Shown: positions 43,791 to 56,727, numbered from the stretch's first letter. The stretch is 64,000 nucleotides of DNA from Capitulum mitella (GCA_030062745.1 CP099846.1:24717701-24781700); one strand, 5' to 3'. Made by a program: numbers and translations. Notes: generated by a model from the letters alone, not told the origin.

Positions 43791-45580
43791 TCTTAAGGAG
43801 TGTTCAACAAATTATTATGTTGCTTTGTGCACATTTACAATCATGAACGTTCTTTGTCCCACTGTTCCCATTCTGCCCACAACCCGCGCTTATGACGTAG
43901 TCATAGTTGAGAATAATAACCTAGTCTGAATCGAGGGTATGGAGGGAACTGACTAGTACTTTTCTAGCCAGAGTGCGTGCGGCTTATATTGGAAATTTGA
44001 TTGCAAATGGTGTTATATTTTCATCATACCTTGGTCTACAATCTCCGGCACGCTGTGAAAATCTCGCTAGAATCCTGGCTCCCGTTATATCACTAATGTC
44101 GGTCCTTTTATGGCTAATCGCGACTGATTGCCGTTATCAACGCCAGCCGCCAATTTTGCGGTGATCTACAGCCGATGACATCTGATAAGAACCTTGCCCG
44201 CTGTCCATTGGCCGTCTGGCGTGTCGGTATTCTGTGATCGCTGCCTGCCGTGCCTTGCGAGCGTTCAGTTTGACACGAATGGACCTTCGTCATCAGGCAA
44301 GTCAATTACTGGGGAAAAGTTATACCCAGTTCTGGTGTCAGTTCTTTTGCTACGCGTGGGTTAAAAGTGTCCAGGTGTCTCGCTCATTTTGTGCTGACCT
44401 TTCTGGCTCGAGGGAGCCGGAGGAGATGGCGTGTTTATTGGAGCAGTTGTCTGCCAACGGTTATTTGTGTTACGACCATCACCACGTTTTTTGGCTATAT
44501 CGGATCAGTAACTGCGCAATCACAGATGGCAGCACTGTCACGGACGCGTTCTGAAATAGCTATCACACAAAGAGACCCGCATATTAACATGTGCGTAGGA
44601 GCGGTTTAAAGTCGGTAGGCCAAGAGCCATTTTGAGACCATTTTTTTGTCATGCAGCGCCATAGGACTAAAAAGTTAAATTGCCTAAAGTTAGAAGAGCC
44701 ACCGCGTGTGCTGTGGGTTTCCTGTGGGTTTCCAGGTTCATGCCTACAGCGTTCTTCGACGTACATCCATGGATGTGGCGGCACATCGTAAGGAGCAACT
44801 GATGCAATTTAAGCTGAAGTGAACATGTCGATCTGCCTAAATGTATTTGTCTAACAACCTAGAAATTTTGCACGCCAAATATTCTTTGTAACGTTCAATT
44901 TGTCACCACCATTTTTTCATACAAACACCACGTTGCTGGCGTCTGAACAGCTGTTTTCAAACAAGATATACACAAAATATGTGGTTTTACTACATGCTAA
45001 ATATGGCAAAAAGCATCAGCGCGTACCATGTATTTGAATCTGGATTAGAATTTTTGCCGCAGTGCTTGCGCATTTGTTTTGTAATCTGGGTAGACCCAAA
45101 TCTCTGTGGTCAAAACTTTAATTTGGAGATAGTGGGCAACACTTTCAAATGGCCTTCACCTGTTGGGACCCGAAAAAACTTTTGGCGCTGATTAATTTGA
45201 AGCCTGATTTGCATTTTCAGGAAATAGTTTGACCTCAGCTATGAATTGAAGCATGACTAACTTTGAAGTCCATCACAACATTTTTCATTAGCACGAAAGT
45301 TTCTAGGAAATGGAATGCAATTGATTGGCGCAAAATGCAAGCTGTAAACCCCATTTCCGGTAAGGCCACCAAATAACAAGCAATAGATGGCAGTCGTTCG
45401 GGAACCTCCAGCAATGGGAGGTGTTTTACCGCTAACCGCGCTTAAAATCCAACTTTTTGTCAGCTATAGAGCAAGCAAAAGGGCATGTGGTAAATTTCAT
45501 GCTGCAATCGGTCGGCAATAATTCTTTCAAACCTCTGCGTTGTCTTTAAGTTTTGGTCTCACGCTGGCACTCTCGGTGAA
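43791..45580. other. Unassigned spacer
   Basis: A plus-strand frame at 44367-44609 has a hydrophobic stretch (CLPTVICVTTITTFFGYIGS) but no recognised family, no flanking splice context and no second segment. I leave it unannotated. Confidence 0.3.
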
Positions 45581-45625
45581 AAGATATATATATATGTATA
45601 TCTATGTATACGTATGTACAAATAG

Positions 45626-46540
45626 TACCTCAGCTTTCGAAGAGCTTTTTAACACGGCCCCTACAGGATTAAAAAACAAATGCACCTGCCCCCCCCCCCG
45701 CCGAAGACGTCAATTGGTTGCCAGATTTAGGCCTTTGCAGCTCACGGCTAATGGGACATCCATCTCGTTGTACCGAAGAACAATGAAACGCTTTCAGCGT
45801 CAAAAAAGTTCCCAGCAACAGATGTCGAAAGAAAGCAATTTTGCCACAACCTTTGAATGTGCGTGTTACTCGCTTGTCCGCGTCTGAATGGCTAGCACGC
45901 TGCCCTGCGTGAGTGCGTGAAACACGCTCTTCTGCGTCAGTGTTTGAGGATAACTCTCGACTACTGAAAAGCCAGACACGTATGTTTGTGTATCACTGGT
46001 CTGAACCTTTCCAAAACGTGGCCAAGTGGAACACGATCACAGTCTCGTGTCGCGTAGCCCCAGCATGGAACGGCTTCCCACCTACTAAGCATTACTAGTC
46101 GTGGCGTTGCCACTGCCCACTGGCAGCGAGAGTTGCTGCTCCTCGGATGTTATTAATTTATGAAGATAATTGCATTAAAACCCAGTTGATCGATGTTTGA
46201 TTTAAAGGTCCGCTGCTTCCCGAATTTTAATTAGCTTTGTGACAATAGGGACAGTAGCGAGAAAAAAGAAACAAAGAATGACTAATACTTTTTCGATTTT
46301 TTTTCTCGCTAAAACATTGACACACATTATTGCTATGGAAGCGGATCTTCTCGACGGTTGTCTGGCCCACGATAGGCCCAGCATGTACCTGATTAGTAGT
46401 GTCGGTCTGCAGTATGTCTCGTGCAGATTCGTGCTGCCGAAAGAAACTTGCCTGTCCCTGTTTTAACCAAAGTTATTTTTCAAAATCGAAGGAGCTGAAA
46501 GCGTGCTTTGCACGCTTTTAGCGAGTGAGATTTCATACAT
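45626..46540. other. Unassigned spacer
   Basis: A short TATATATATATG run precedes it at about 45585. No gene or repeat family recognised. Confidence 0.35.
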
Positions 46541-46702
46541 GGCGGTCGCTCGGAAAATTTCAGGCCGAGGTATTTGTCAGGCAGTCAGTTAGGGTATCCA
46601 ACCTTTCATGCGTTAAGTGCTAGAACGCGCCAGCCGATCGCGACACAAGTGACAGCATCGGATGCGCCGACTCGGCGAACCAATTGCGGTGCGAGTTTTG
46701 AA

Positions 46703-46742
46703 ACGATTCGTGCCGCGTGGCACGTGGCACGTGGCACGAGCC
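46703..46742. repeat. GTGGCAC minisatellite
   Basis: Four units of 7 bp (CGTGGCA) in tandem, ending in ACGAGCCGC. Confidence 0.85.
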
Positions 46743-46779
46743 GCACCTATGCACGATTCAATTAATCACGAGTACAGGT

Positions 46780-48088
46780 CAAACGGCGGGCGCTGTTGAC
46801 TCAAGACTTGGTGACGGCACGAACTCCACTTGAGGGTACTCGTTTTTGTGGTCGGCATCTACGTGCGATTTACGGAACGAGCTACAGACACGTGTTTCAA
46901 TTTGGACTCGGTAATCTCTCAGTGCCAGAAGCACTGACTTAGGCGGCTGAAATTTGGTGGGTAGGTAGACCAGCACCAGGGCTATCCACCGGTACCCCAT
47001 ATTATGGGCAGGGTACAACGGGTCACGCGCGCGCGTGCGCCTCTTTTACACCCCCTGTGTTTCTTATGGGCCAATTGTCGAGACTCAAACGGCGCAGTTT
47101 GGTGTGATCATGGCTTGGAAAGGCGGACAGGCATCTGGGAGATCAAATTCGATGAATTCAGGCCGAAACGGGGTTGCAGCTTGCATGTGAAGCGCGAAGC
47201 GCCTAGGCGATTAACACCACTCCTTCATTGCAGCAACCTGTTCCCGCTGGGATGCCAAAAATTGGCAGGCGGGAGCACGTGATAGATGGCACTCAACATA
47301 TGTGGCTGTTTGCATGTCAACAGCTTCACCCTGGTGTGAGCGGGACGCACGTGTTGAGGGGTACCCTTCTGCCATTCAGGCCTGGCGACATATGCAACCT
47401 GGCGACATAAACGGTTCCTGAGTGATTCTATTGCAGACAATGTCTGCTGACTGGTGGTCGTAGCCAGGTGGCTTGGCTGTATGTTTGCGAATTCGACAGA
47501 GCAGTTTCGAGCCCCGTCGGTCGCGAGAAATTTTCATAACTCATAGTGCGCCGTTGTTATGCACATTCCTTCCTGTGTGCAGGCGTGCCGTTGCGTGAAT
47601 GGTAATATGACCTGGAAAATATCTTTCACGTATGAGTTCGGGTAATGCTGATACCAGGCAGGTGCGCAGGTCTGTATGCAATATAAAGCTTTGGTTTTCA
47701 CCCCAAACCAGCCGTGGAACAAAAGCCATTCGTATGCCTTTAGTCATGATGACAGCAGTCTTTACGAAGCATCTAAGGCTGGTTGACGTGTCTGGACCAA
47801 AGAGATACGCGGTCTGTTTTGCACGTTCACGTGAGATGTTTCATTCGGACAGAAAGCTCTCAAATTGAGAACGATGCCAAAAGCTATACAGAGAGTCATC
47901 GACATCATTTTCCGGTGTCTCCTTCGTACATCGAACTATGTTGTGTGTGGTGATAATGATATAATAGTAGGCTGTGAAGGGTTAAAAATTTAACCAAACA
48001 AAAAACAAAAAATCTTAGCTTTGTTATAAATGGAATAGTTCCATTCTCTGTTGGAACTCTTTCTTGAATTGGTATTACCACTATCGTA
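46780..48088. other. Unassigned spacer
   Basis: Overlapping short frames, none recognised. A CACGCGCGCGCGTGCG purine-pyrimidine alternation at about 47025 could adopt Z-form. Confidence 0.35.
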
Positions 48089-48096
48089 CTCAAGAC

Positions 48097-48270
48097 CAGT
48101 GGCGCAGCCAGGATTTGTTTAAGGGGGTGGGGGGGCGGAGCCAAATGTTAACCGAAATCATACGAAAACCGCCTACTGAGAAGACGATGTGCAATGCTTT
48201 TCACAAAAATGCGGGCCTAAAGGGGAACTCGAGCCCCCGGCCCTTCCCTCCCCTCTTGGCCTCGCCAGTG
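48097..48270. mobile_element. hAT-type miniature element (family B, copy 2)
   Basis: 174 bp, starting CAGTGGCGCAGCCAGG and ending TTGGCCTCGCCAGTG. Flanked by CTCAAGAC (48089-48096) and CTCAAGAG (48271-48278), an 8 bp duplication with one mismatch. The body matches 2246-2412 in reverse orientation, sharing CGAAATCATACGAAAACCGC and AAAAATGCGGGCC blocks. No coding capacity. Confidence 0.85.
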
Positions 48271-48659
48271 CTCAAGAGCTCCGAACCAAACCTTTGCATA
48301 GCTTTGAGAAGTGCGCAAGCTAACCAGCTGATATTTTAGAGGACTAGGGCGTCGGCACAGCGGAAGGCTACAAGTAATGTTCACCCAGCCGTCGGTCCCG
48401 CGTTGGTGCAGCCGTAGACACTGTTCAAAAAGAACACTTTTACTTCCCTGATCGATTGGTTGAATGACTGGTTGAATGATACTCGTAACATTAATTAAAA
48501 CAGTCGGAAATCGCAACCTAACGTAGCAGTTTTAACCAAATTCTAGACTAATGCTGAAGTCGATGAACATGGTTTGTATGCAAAATATCATGGGTAACTC
48601 TTCCAGCAGTTGCTCATTTTTATGAAGAATGTCTAGCAGCTTCAGAGGGCCTGCGAAGG

Positions 48660-48720
48660 CCACTAAACGCAAACGTTCATTGGGCCGCGCCCAATCGTGA
48701 CGTCACACAACAGCTGTAAG
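48660..48720. promoter_or_regulatory. CCAAT palindrome plus perfect CRE
   Basis: ATTGGGC-CGC-GCCCAAT (48679-48695) presents a CCAAT box on each strand, and TGACGTCA (48698-48705) follows two bases later. Spacing this tight between CCAAT and CRE is common in animal promoters. There is no surrounding CpG island and no exon was identified. Confidence 0.4.
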
Positions 48721-51700
48721 TGGGACACGGCCGGTCAGGACACAAGGAAAACCGTAGAAAATCCCTATGAATTCCCGTAAGTGTCGAGTTTTGAGGCATA
48801 ATGTATATTACAGGTTGGTGTCTAAGGCTCTAGGCTTACTTTGACCTTTCAGTTTGAAACACATGTTAGGTCGAACATTGCCTTTAACACCCAGCCGAAT
48901 ATGTGTTGCAGCCTTCTCATCACGCTCTTTTGCTAGGAAAGGAACATGGCTTTACCGAATGGAGACTAAAGGAAATTCATGGCAAACGTTATTCACCTAG
49001 ATTTTATCATGCAAATGTGCTTCATCTAGTTAGGTTGTGATTCATACCTTTTACCTAAGGAGTTTACTAATTCGAATTAAGTCGTTATTCATAGACCGTG
49101 AGGCCACCAGTAACCGGTTAACCAAGCATAGTTCAAATCATGCATGACTTTAAACGTAAGTCAAAAGTTTCATCGCTGTTTTGGTAGATGAATAATAGTA
49201 AGAATGGTAGTCCTCCTCTTTTTTGAGTAAACATCGACGGTTGGGGAAGAAATCGTAACCTGTGGTACCTTGCTTTAGCTGAAGATAACCCAAGAGTTGG
49301 CTTTCCAAAAAGTCCTAGTTGTCCAAAGGCCCAAGGGAAGAGTGCCGAGGACCCTTCCAAAGACGCGCCCCCCTCTCACAGTGAACATCAAAATTATCCG
49401 GGTATTCCTGGTCGACTTCGCCTGAACGTGCCGCATAAACGTCTTTCTTCTACACGTTATGTTCGAGCAGGCGTAAAATATTACCTCCAATCCCGTGCAT
49501 TCATTACGACATCGGCGTTCCAACGCTTAAAAGCGTCGCCAATTTTGCCGTCACGAGCTTCGTGCTGGCGTCACTCCGCGCCACTCCCCACAAGCTGGTT
49601 TTCTTTGAATCTGCTGCGGTAGCTGGGGCATCGCCGTAATTGTGTAGCAACCACGAAACAGGCGGGCGGGCAGGGTTCCCATTGGCCGACGGTGGTCGCA
49701 TTAGGCCTCGACGACAATGCCGCTCGGCAAACGTCTTAGGCGATGGTCGGAGTCGCCCCGCCGACAATGCGCTGCCGAAACGGAACGCCCCGACCCGTCC
49801 GAAATAGAATCCGTCCAGAGGCATGTGCTCTGTGTCCGCGTCAGAAAGATTAAGTCGATCGATGAGCCACTTGCCCGAGGGCAAAAATGCTTTTGGCCAG
49901 CCCCGCAGATCGGATTCTGTCGGATGGGCAGCGATTGCATCAGCTGCACGTGGCATAACTGAATGTGAGGATCGTTTATTCTGTCGTCATTATGAATGAG
50001 CCAGCGTGCATGTTTAGACAATTGAACCCTATTTTCATGCGGTGGGTTCCGGTTAAAAGCTATGCTTGGGGGACGTTTGCCCCCCCCCCCCACCCGTAAG
50101 ATCTGCTGATCTGCTGAACCGATTTGGACAAAGCGGGGCTTGAACGAACGCTTGTTTTCTGAACTAGCTTTTGATATTCGCAAAGTCCCGAAATGTGTAA
50201 GTGGCTCCATTAGGGGAGCAAAATAGAGTGTAAACGGCTGATTTTCGTCCTCCGGCATACAACGATGCAAGCACTTACTTAACTCTGAGATCAACTTTCT
50301 GACATTGAGTTAGTATCAAGGCGTGCTTGGAAAAAAAATCGGGGCAGTAGCAGTTTCACAGTCTGAAATACGGGGGAGGGGGGCTATTTACAAACTTTTC
50401 GGTCGTTTCTTTTACAACGTGAAGAATTACATACTTTTGCCCGATTGTTAGGCTACTTTTTATTATCGCATTGTTTATCAATGCCATTATTGGGTTGAAA
50501 TCAGTGATGTAAGTCATTGGTTAATGTGTGTCGAAGTCTGAGCCTCCCAGGTTTTTGTACCTGGTTCCGCCTTTAATTGTTTATGTTATCACTACAGTTA
50601 ACATCATTTGTATCAATTCTGTGGCATCAAAAAATGCATACTTACCGAGCCATACCTTATTTTCAACGCGAAGAACACAGTTACATATGATGTTGCATTT
50701 TCCCCAACGATATTCCATGCATCCGCCGTTGGCAGCTTCTAAACCTTTTCTCAGACTGTGCTTATGGTCCACTACCATAAATATTTCTCGCCGAAATACT
50801 ATCACTGTTAACTTTTTTTTTACAGTACCGCCATATAAACGACTGAACACGCGAATGAAGCGACCCAAAATGGTCTGACATGCCTCCCTTAAATGACTCC
50901 TGGAGCCGTTCTTCTTCTATTTAGGACGTCCACATTATCATGTTATGTGTAAAAAGATACGTAGGAAAAGCCACCCAATTTTAGTGCGATAGCGCACATG
51001 GTTTGGTCTTGACATCGGAAACTCTCGAGAGCTTGGAAGGGGGAATCAGCTCCTCCACAAGAAAACAGGACTAATAGATTTCCCAAATCCGCCCTGTTCT
51101 TCTATCCCAAGCCACAACATAGCACAACCAAATGGTTTTTCAACCACCATCACAATTTAGTACAATTAAATCGTTTTTCAATCACCATCAAAATGTGGTA
51201 CAATGAAATCACTGTTAAAACACCTTGAAATCTGCCCCACATGGAAAACAAACATACCTGTAAATATCTATGTCTACAAAAAGGAGAAAATCAAACTAAC
51301 CGTGCCTACTACCTATAATAAAAAATCATACTTATCTTTGCAGTCAAATTACAATCTAAAACATACCAATCCTATGCATCACTCATGGAAAAAGAAACGA
51401 AACACAGTACTTATAATTTGCTGTAGATTCATTTTGTCGGGCCAAGCGCTTCGAAAATTCCTTTCTAAAGCGAAGAGGCAGAAGTTTAAAAAACCCATTC
51501 ATCCAAAATGCTAGATTTCAGAAATGGGACAGTATCATGATATACCAAGTACAGGAGCGTAGGAGTATCCAAAAAAGGTGGCCACAGACGTTTTTCCCAT
51601 ACGGCTAATTTTAAATTTTCAAAACCTGGGAACGTTCCTACGCCTAACAACACAAAAACTGCCCAGCATATCTCACACCAAACGGCACTTTGAAGACCTT

Positions 51701-52230
51701 GACGTGATGCATCATTTGGTCGAAATTATATTCAGTGTTACAGGAATGTCTGAAGTATGTCGTTTCATACGCATATTGTTATTATCCGGAAACAAATGCA
51801 AACGGCTTTTTATAGCCTGGAAAGTCCTGTTATGCATTTTTCGTAGACAAAATGGTTTAAACTTTCTTGATTGGCCAGATTCGTGCACGGCCTGTTATTC
51901 GTCAGCCACATTCAAAGATTTTGGCGGATAAAACCGGCAACTCTGCCTTCCTCAGCGACGAAAAAAATAGGGAATCATTAAAAGCTTTTTTTTGAATTTC
52001 CTCTTTTTACTTTCTGGAAATGGCAAGGCTCCATGATTCAGGCAGGTATCTCGGAAAATTTTAGAAGACAGCGTTTTTATAACATCGCCGTTTTTCACAA
52101 CATCCTGGTAAGGACCTTGGAAAGTAGCATTGTTAGAGGCCTCATATTTCAAAACGTTGTCAGTACCATTTAACGGCCAGTCAAGATTACGTTAACAGAT
52201 GGGTAACTTAGCAACGGGGTAAAAATAACA
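48721..52230. other. Long unassigned region
   Basis: About 3.5 kb. Moderately GC-rich frames on the minus strand at 49.5-50.3 kb and AT-rich plus-strand frames at 51.2-51.9 kb show no recognised domain. I found no mobile-element ends, though the poly-C stretch at about 50080 is reminiscent of family C interiors. Confidence 0.35.
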
Positions 52231-52238
52231 CTTTTGTT

Positions 52239-52402
52239 CAAGGGCGCGGAAAGCGGGGGAGGGGGTGCAGGCAGACAGCTGCCCCCAGCTTTTCTGAAAT
52301 TTAACATTGACCATATGGGTGTTGACTGGAAAGAATTGGCCCCAAATGCTTCTTTGTCCCCCCCCCCCTCCCCCTAGCTATGGAGACGTTCCCGCGCCCC
52401 TG
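52239..52402. mobile_element. hAT-type miniature element (family C, complete copy)
   Basis: 164 bp, starting CAAGGGCGCGGAA and ending TTCCCGCGCCCCTG, 13-14 bp imperfect inverted repeats. The flanks CTTTTGTT (52231-52238) and TTTTTGTG (52403-52410) agree at six of eight bases. The interior TTTCTGAAATTTAACATTGACC is shared with 56728-56800. Non-autonomous. Confidence 0.75.
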
Positions 52403-52410
52403 TTTTTGTG

Positions 52411-52984
52411 TGGGAGATAATCAACCAGCAAACCTTTTTTATTTTGTTGCCGTCGCGCTGGGCTCAGGCCAGGGGCGCAACTTTACACTTCCTTGTGGGC
52501 ATGCATATATCCACAAACCATATTTGTCCGTCTACAAACATGAACTGTGCACCCTCAAGTCAAAAAACAGTTTATGAACCCAAAAGCAACGCCTGGACGC
52601 TTTCACAGCACAAAACTAATCCGTACTTATATGTATATACAAAGAAAGCAGGAATGCGAATTGAGTGGGCATCCACTATTCATAACTAAAAACACGAAGC
52701 ACAGAAATGCACCCATAGGTGCACCCGTAAGGCACCAACCGCCTTTATGCTGTCAAATTTTGCGTTTTTACTCCCTCAAAAATAAAATCTCGAACTTTCG
52801 GTACATGAAAATAAGGTGGCCGAGGAAGAGAAACCCGAGGAGTTTGTGGTTTCCAGGGGTTTAGAGCTGTTAGGGTCCCTCTCGTACAAGAACCCTGAAG
52901 CCCAAATGCACCCGCAAAGGATTTTGGAAAATTACACCCCGGGCTGATGCAACCAAAGTGCATTATCATTAAGGAATGATGTGA
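52411..52984. other. Unassigned spacer
   Basis: No signal recognised. Confidence 0.35.
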
Positions 52985-53149
52985 TCACCAAAACGAGAGT
53001 AGATCATTATCAGCATCATCTGAGACGCCATCTACTATCTGATGCAGAATTTCAGACATGTCGACGAGCGTTGACCGTTGTTCCCAACTTTGATGTCTTT
53101 CTAGCATTGTTTTTAGGCATGCCATGGCCTTGAGCAGAAATATCAAAGG
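52985..53149 (-). CDS. Possible terminal coding exon, minus strand
   Basis: On the minus strand TTATTTGTATTTTTGCCCAG, a good pyrimidine tract with acceptor AG, is followed by an open frame reading PLIFLLKAMACLKTMLERHQ and then a Leu/Ser/Asp-rich end, LHQIVDGVSDDADNDLLSFW, to a stop. Acidic, codon-varied composition is unlike the CpG-driven frames around it. The frame also continues upstream through GC-rich sequence (to 53467), so splicing is not certain. Family not recognised. Confidence 0.3.
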   Translation of the reverse strand, partial: PLIFLLKAMACLKTMLERHQSWEQRSTLVDMSEILHQIVDGVSDDADNDLLSFW

Positions 53150-53299
53150 CTGGGCAAAAATACAAATAATTCCATCTCCGCCGACCTTGTCGTTCCAGGC
53201 ACGAGTTGGGAATTTAAATGCCGACAAATGGACTGACTGGCCGGCGAAATACTTTAAACATGGAAAAGCCACTAGCCGACAGGCCCCTGCGTCCCTCCT

Positions 53300-54190
53300 A
53301 TCTCGTTCTGCGCGCCCCTGAGACAGTGTATCCCTGTCCCTGTTCGTGCGTTCGTTCGGCCACGGGTCCCTCCGTGCGTGCGTGCGTCCTCGCCCCGTTG
53401 CCATCGCCGCCGCGGCTCCGCCGTGTAAATCACGGGCCGGCGCTCCATAAGCGGGCTGCATTCTCAAACGCTACTCGGATGTTTACGAATGCCCGCTTTC
53501 ATGATACACTTTACGCATGCTCATAGGATATTTATGAGGTCGGAACAGTTGGACAGTATGATTACCACTTAGAAAGCGGTTATTTGATGACGTCAAGAAA
53601 ATGGAACAAACGGTGCGGCATCTGGTAGCGCAAACCGGTCATTCTGCACAGCCGAAGAAGCTACGGCCCGGACGGTCCGGCAGACGGGCATTTACCCGGC
53701 AAACCATGCCCCCGGCGAGTTTCAGCCCGGTCGGACGGCTAGCATTGCAAATAATTGCGCTTGTTGTCACGAGATGGCGCCGCCGCCGGCCGGCCCCGAT
53801 AATTTACGCTTGTCAAAAACAAACCTGACCCCATGAGGCGTTTATTATAGGTTTTTTAATGCGGCCGGCCGCTTCCCGGTCGTGCAGGATGGACGCGGCG
53901 CCGACTGGGGGTGGAAGGGTGCGCGGCTGACCAGCTGCGGCGGCCGCCGCCGGCCGCGGCGGGTCGTTGGCCGGCGGCCGCGGCGGCCGCGGCGGCGCGG
54001 CGCCGCGTCCCCGCGCCGCCGCACGCGAGGTCACGGCGAGCCGCCGCCGCCCGCCGACGGCCACGGCACCGACAGCGCCGCCCGGGAGCCAGCGGGACGT
54101 CTCGGAGTCGGCAGGGGCCTGGGAGTCGGCAGCGCCGGCTGGGAGTCGGCAGCGCCGCCCGAGAGCCAGCGGGCCGTAAATGAAAACAGC
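53300..54190. promoter_or_regulatory. CpG island pair with CRE and edge donor
   Basis: GC-rich at 53300-53450 and very GC-rich at 53620-54190 (GCGGCCGCGGCGG clusters, a CAGCGCCG(G/C)C-GGGAGTCGG tandem near 54080-54170). A perfect CRE at 53588-53595 lies just left of the second island. On the plus strand, CACCGTG|GTAAGGTAAC gives a donor at 54272 about 80 bp right of the island, compatible with a first exon. The left island could instead drive the minus-strand candidate at 53.0-53.15 kb. Confidence 0.4.
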
Positions 54191-54279
54191 AGGACTGGCT
54201 TCTGAACCATGTGATGCCTCAAGGAAGCAGGAACTGTCCGAGGAGCACAGGGGGCCTCCCGTGGCACCGTGGTAAGGTA

Positions 54280-55640
54280 ACAGGGAACTACGCTCAATAG
54301 GCGCCCTACAAGAGCCGGGCTTCCAGCGGATGGGTCAGATTCATTCTCGGAGTAGGAAAAGTCTTCCCATTGTGAGACTGTTTGTCTGGTTTCCACCAGC
54401 AGATAAAGAAACATTCGTAACAAGCGGCACAAAGGAATTAACCACGATGTCGCTTCTTGTGTTAGAGTGCGGCACAGCCAGTCTCAGCATGCTGAATTCA
54501 AGGAATAGCTTTACTGCAAGATATCGGCAAAAGAGAAGAACGTCCCATTCTGCGGCAAAACACTTATGTTCTTTTGGCCAGTAAACATCGTTTATTTTGA
54601 TTACCCATACCCCAGAGACCAGACGGCTATTTTGAATAGACGCCATTAAACATCCTGTCTAAAAGTGGGGAAACGCTTCTACAATCACTAAGAGAATGGC
54701 TTTTAGTGTATCTATCTGATCTCATTCAGCGCGATCCTTGCTTTGTTCAGTGCTACCCTGCTACCTAGTCCTTTGCTACGGCGAGGCCTTCCAGGGTCTG
54801 CAGAAACTAAGCTAACGGAAGGGAATCTTGATGCAAAGCGGAATTTTAAGGCAGCAAACATGTTGCGAAATCTCTGTTATGACTCGTCAGTCAGGGAATC
54901 CGGCCTGCCCAAATACGCGACATTTTATGATCCCAGACGACACGCACGATACATCTACTGTATTTTGGACCAGACGGGACACTACAGTGCTCAATAAGGC
55001 CATGTTCCTCCCGTGTGTGACGACGAACCCAACTGCTCGGCCAATCCTTACGAGGAGAGGATTGGCAATATATACAACTTTTATGGATATATACAACTTT
55101 TCCCAAATTATTGGGAATTCCAAGGTCGCTTTGGATTCTACTCTTTATCCAGCACCGTGGTCTTGGTGTACGCATTTGATTTACTTTGTTGCAGCCAGTA
55201 TTCGTGCACTGAGACTCATTAGTATTTCACCGCTATTCCCGAAGTATAATATTATTCTTTTCGAAACCTGGGAATGCACGTGCATCGCCGACCTACACCT
55301 AATTTCTGACCCTGCTTCCCTGGTCATTCAGGGGCGGATCCAACTCAATGCCACGGCGCGGTCTACACCTCCTGGATCCACGTTGGGAACGGACACCACA
55401 GTATCTTACGGAATATGGCATGACATGCACCGACCATTATTTGCCAGTGTTTTCGATGAGTTAAGTACCTTTCGAATGGAAAGTCCATAGTTTACCTCTT
55501 CCATTACATCACGCTGTACTTCGGTCTTCAGCCGGCCTGGTTCTTTCATCAGTCTTCGTGATTTCGTGAGTTCAGACCTGTTTACTTCCATCTCGACCCG
55601 CTGACCGTGGTCCCTGTACCGTTTGTGCAGAAGACCCGAG
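54280..55640. other. Unassigned spacer
   Basis: A plus-strand frame of 220 codons (54828-55490) has no recognisable domain and lacks an obvious coding composition. A small ATATACAACTTTT duplication lies at about 55070-55105. Confidence 0.35.
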
Positions 55641-55890
55641 CGTTCTGCTGTATCTGTAGCAGACGAAGACCTTCTGCCACCTCTGCGGTGAACAGCCGCT
55701 CTGTCGTCTCTGCGACAGACGCGGCCCTTCTTCCTCTCTGCGGCCGCCTCTGCAGCAGACACAGCCGTTCTGTCACCTCTGCGGCAGACGCAGCCCTTTT
55801 ATCGCCCCTGCAGCAGACGACCGCGTCTGCCATCTTCGCGGCAGACGCGATCGTCCTGTTGTCTCCGACAGTCTGCTGGCAGCGACCGGG
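55640..55890. repeat. CTCTGCGGCAGACGCAGCC minisatellite
   Basis: About eight degenerate units of 27-30 bp. A common unit is CTCTGCGGCAGACGCAGCC followed by a C/T-rich tail. Frames remain open on both strands across it; the minus-strand translation repeats AAEVTERLCLLQ-like blocks. A single related unit occurs near 59435. I treat it as a minisatellite rather than a gene. Confidence 0.75.
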
Positions 55891-55899
55891 CAGGGCGGC

Positions 55900-56725
55900 C
55901 GCTAATAAGCCCGCTGGCACAAACAACCGGGAACCCGTCGATCACTGCACGGCGATCAAGAGCGCTGCCAGTACTGCGGGGAAAGAGGCAACGAGGGGGG
56001 TGGCTGCTCCCTGCGTTTCAGTGACTCGACCTCCGCTCCTGGGGGGAGGAAAAGGCCGACAGGTGCTGGCTGGCGTCGAAATGGTTAAGTCGCTTGCATG
56101 CCGGAAGAGATACCCAGGCGTGCTGCCGGATGGCATGTGGAGGTAACCATTACTGTAGGGCGTTTACCGTTTTTCCTCGTATATAAAGTACAAATCCCAC
56201 GCGCATCAGGCCAAAAAATGTTTTTTTTCGCTCTTGAAAATATCACCTGCAGACAGTGTCTAGTGACCATACAATTCAGTGATAGAATTTCCACGTCGAT
56301 GCATTGTAAAGAGGTCGTCAGTAAGTCCTTAGGTTGCAGTTATTGGCAGCTGTCCTGAGGAAACAGTTACAATGACATCAATAGATTACTTCTATTTGTC
56401 TGCATGATTGAAATCACTGAATGATCTTTTTATGTCAGACATGGCTCAAGTTCCAACGTCACAGTCTTTTCGTTGGAAGTTTGTGGTTATTCCATGTTGT
56501 TGTTGTCATCAGAGCCAGATATAACCGACTGTCCTTGGACAAGGGGGGTGACAAAGAGCTGTGGAATGCGCCCAGCATTAGAATCAGCATCAGCCCTGTG
56601 CATATTTGGTGCAGTGTGGTTTGCCGTGAACCTCATCACGCACACGTGCTAAAAAATGCATGCATCTATTTTGCATGCTACATTTACACTACAAACCCAG
56701 CGATGGAATGGGTGTCACTGACCCA
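55900..56725. other. Unassigned spacer
   Basis: No signal recognised. Confidence 0.35.
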
Positions 56726-56727
56726 TA

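Noticed and set aside
44367-44609. Possible membrane-protein exon
   Set aside because: One hydrophobic stretch only; no family resemblance and no splice context.
46703-46742. CRISPR-like or spaced repeat array
   Set aside because: Units are 7 bp in direct tandem with no spacers. No spaced repeat array exists in the window.
54828-55490. 220-codon plus-strand open frame
   Set aside because: No domain, signal peptide or repeat pattern. Composition fits random sequence without stops, and no splice or promoter context supports it.
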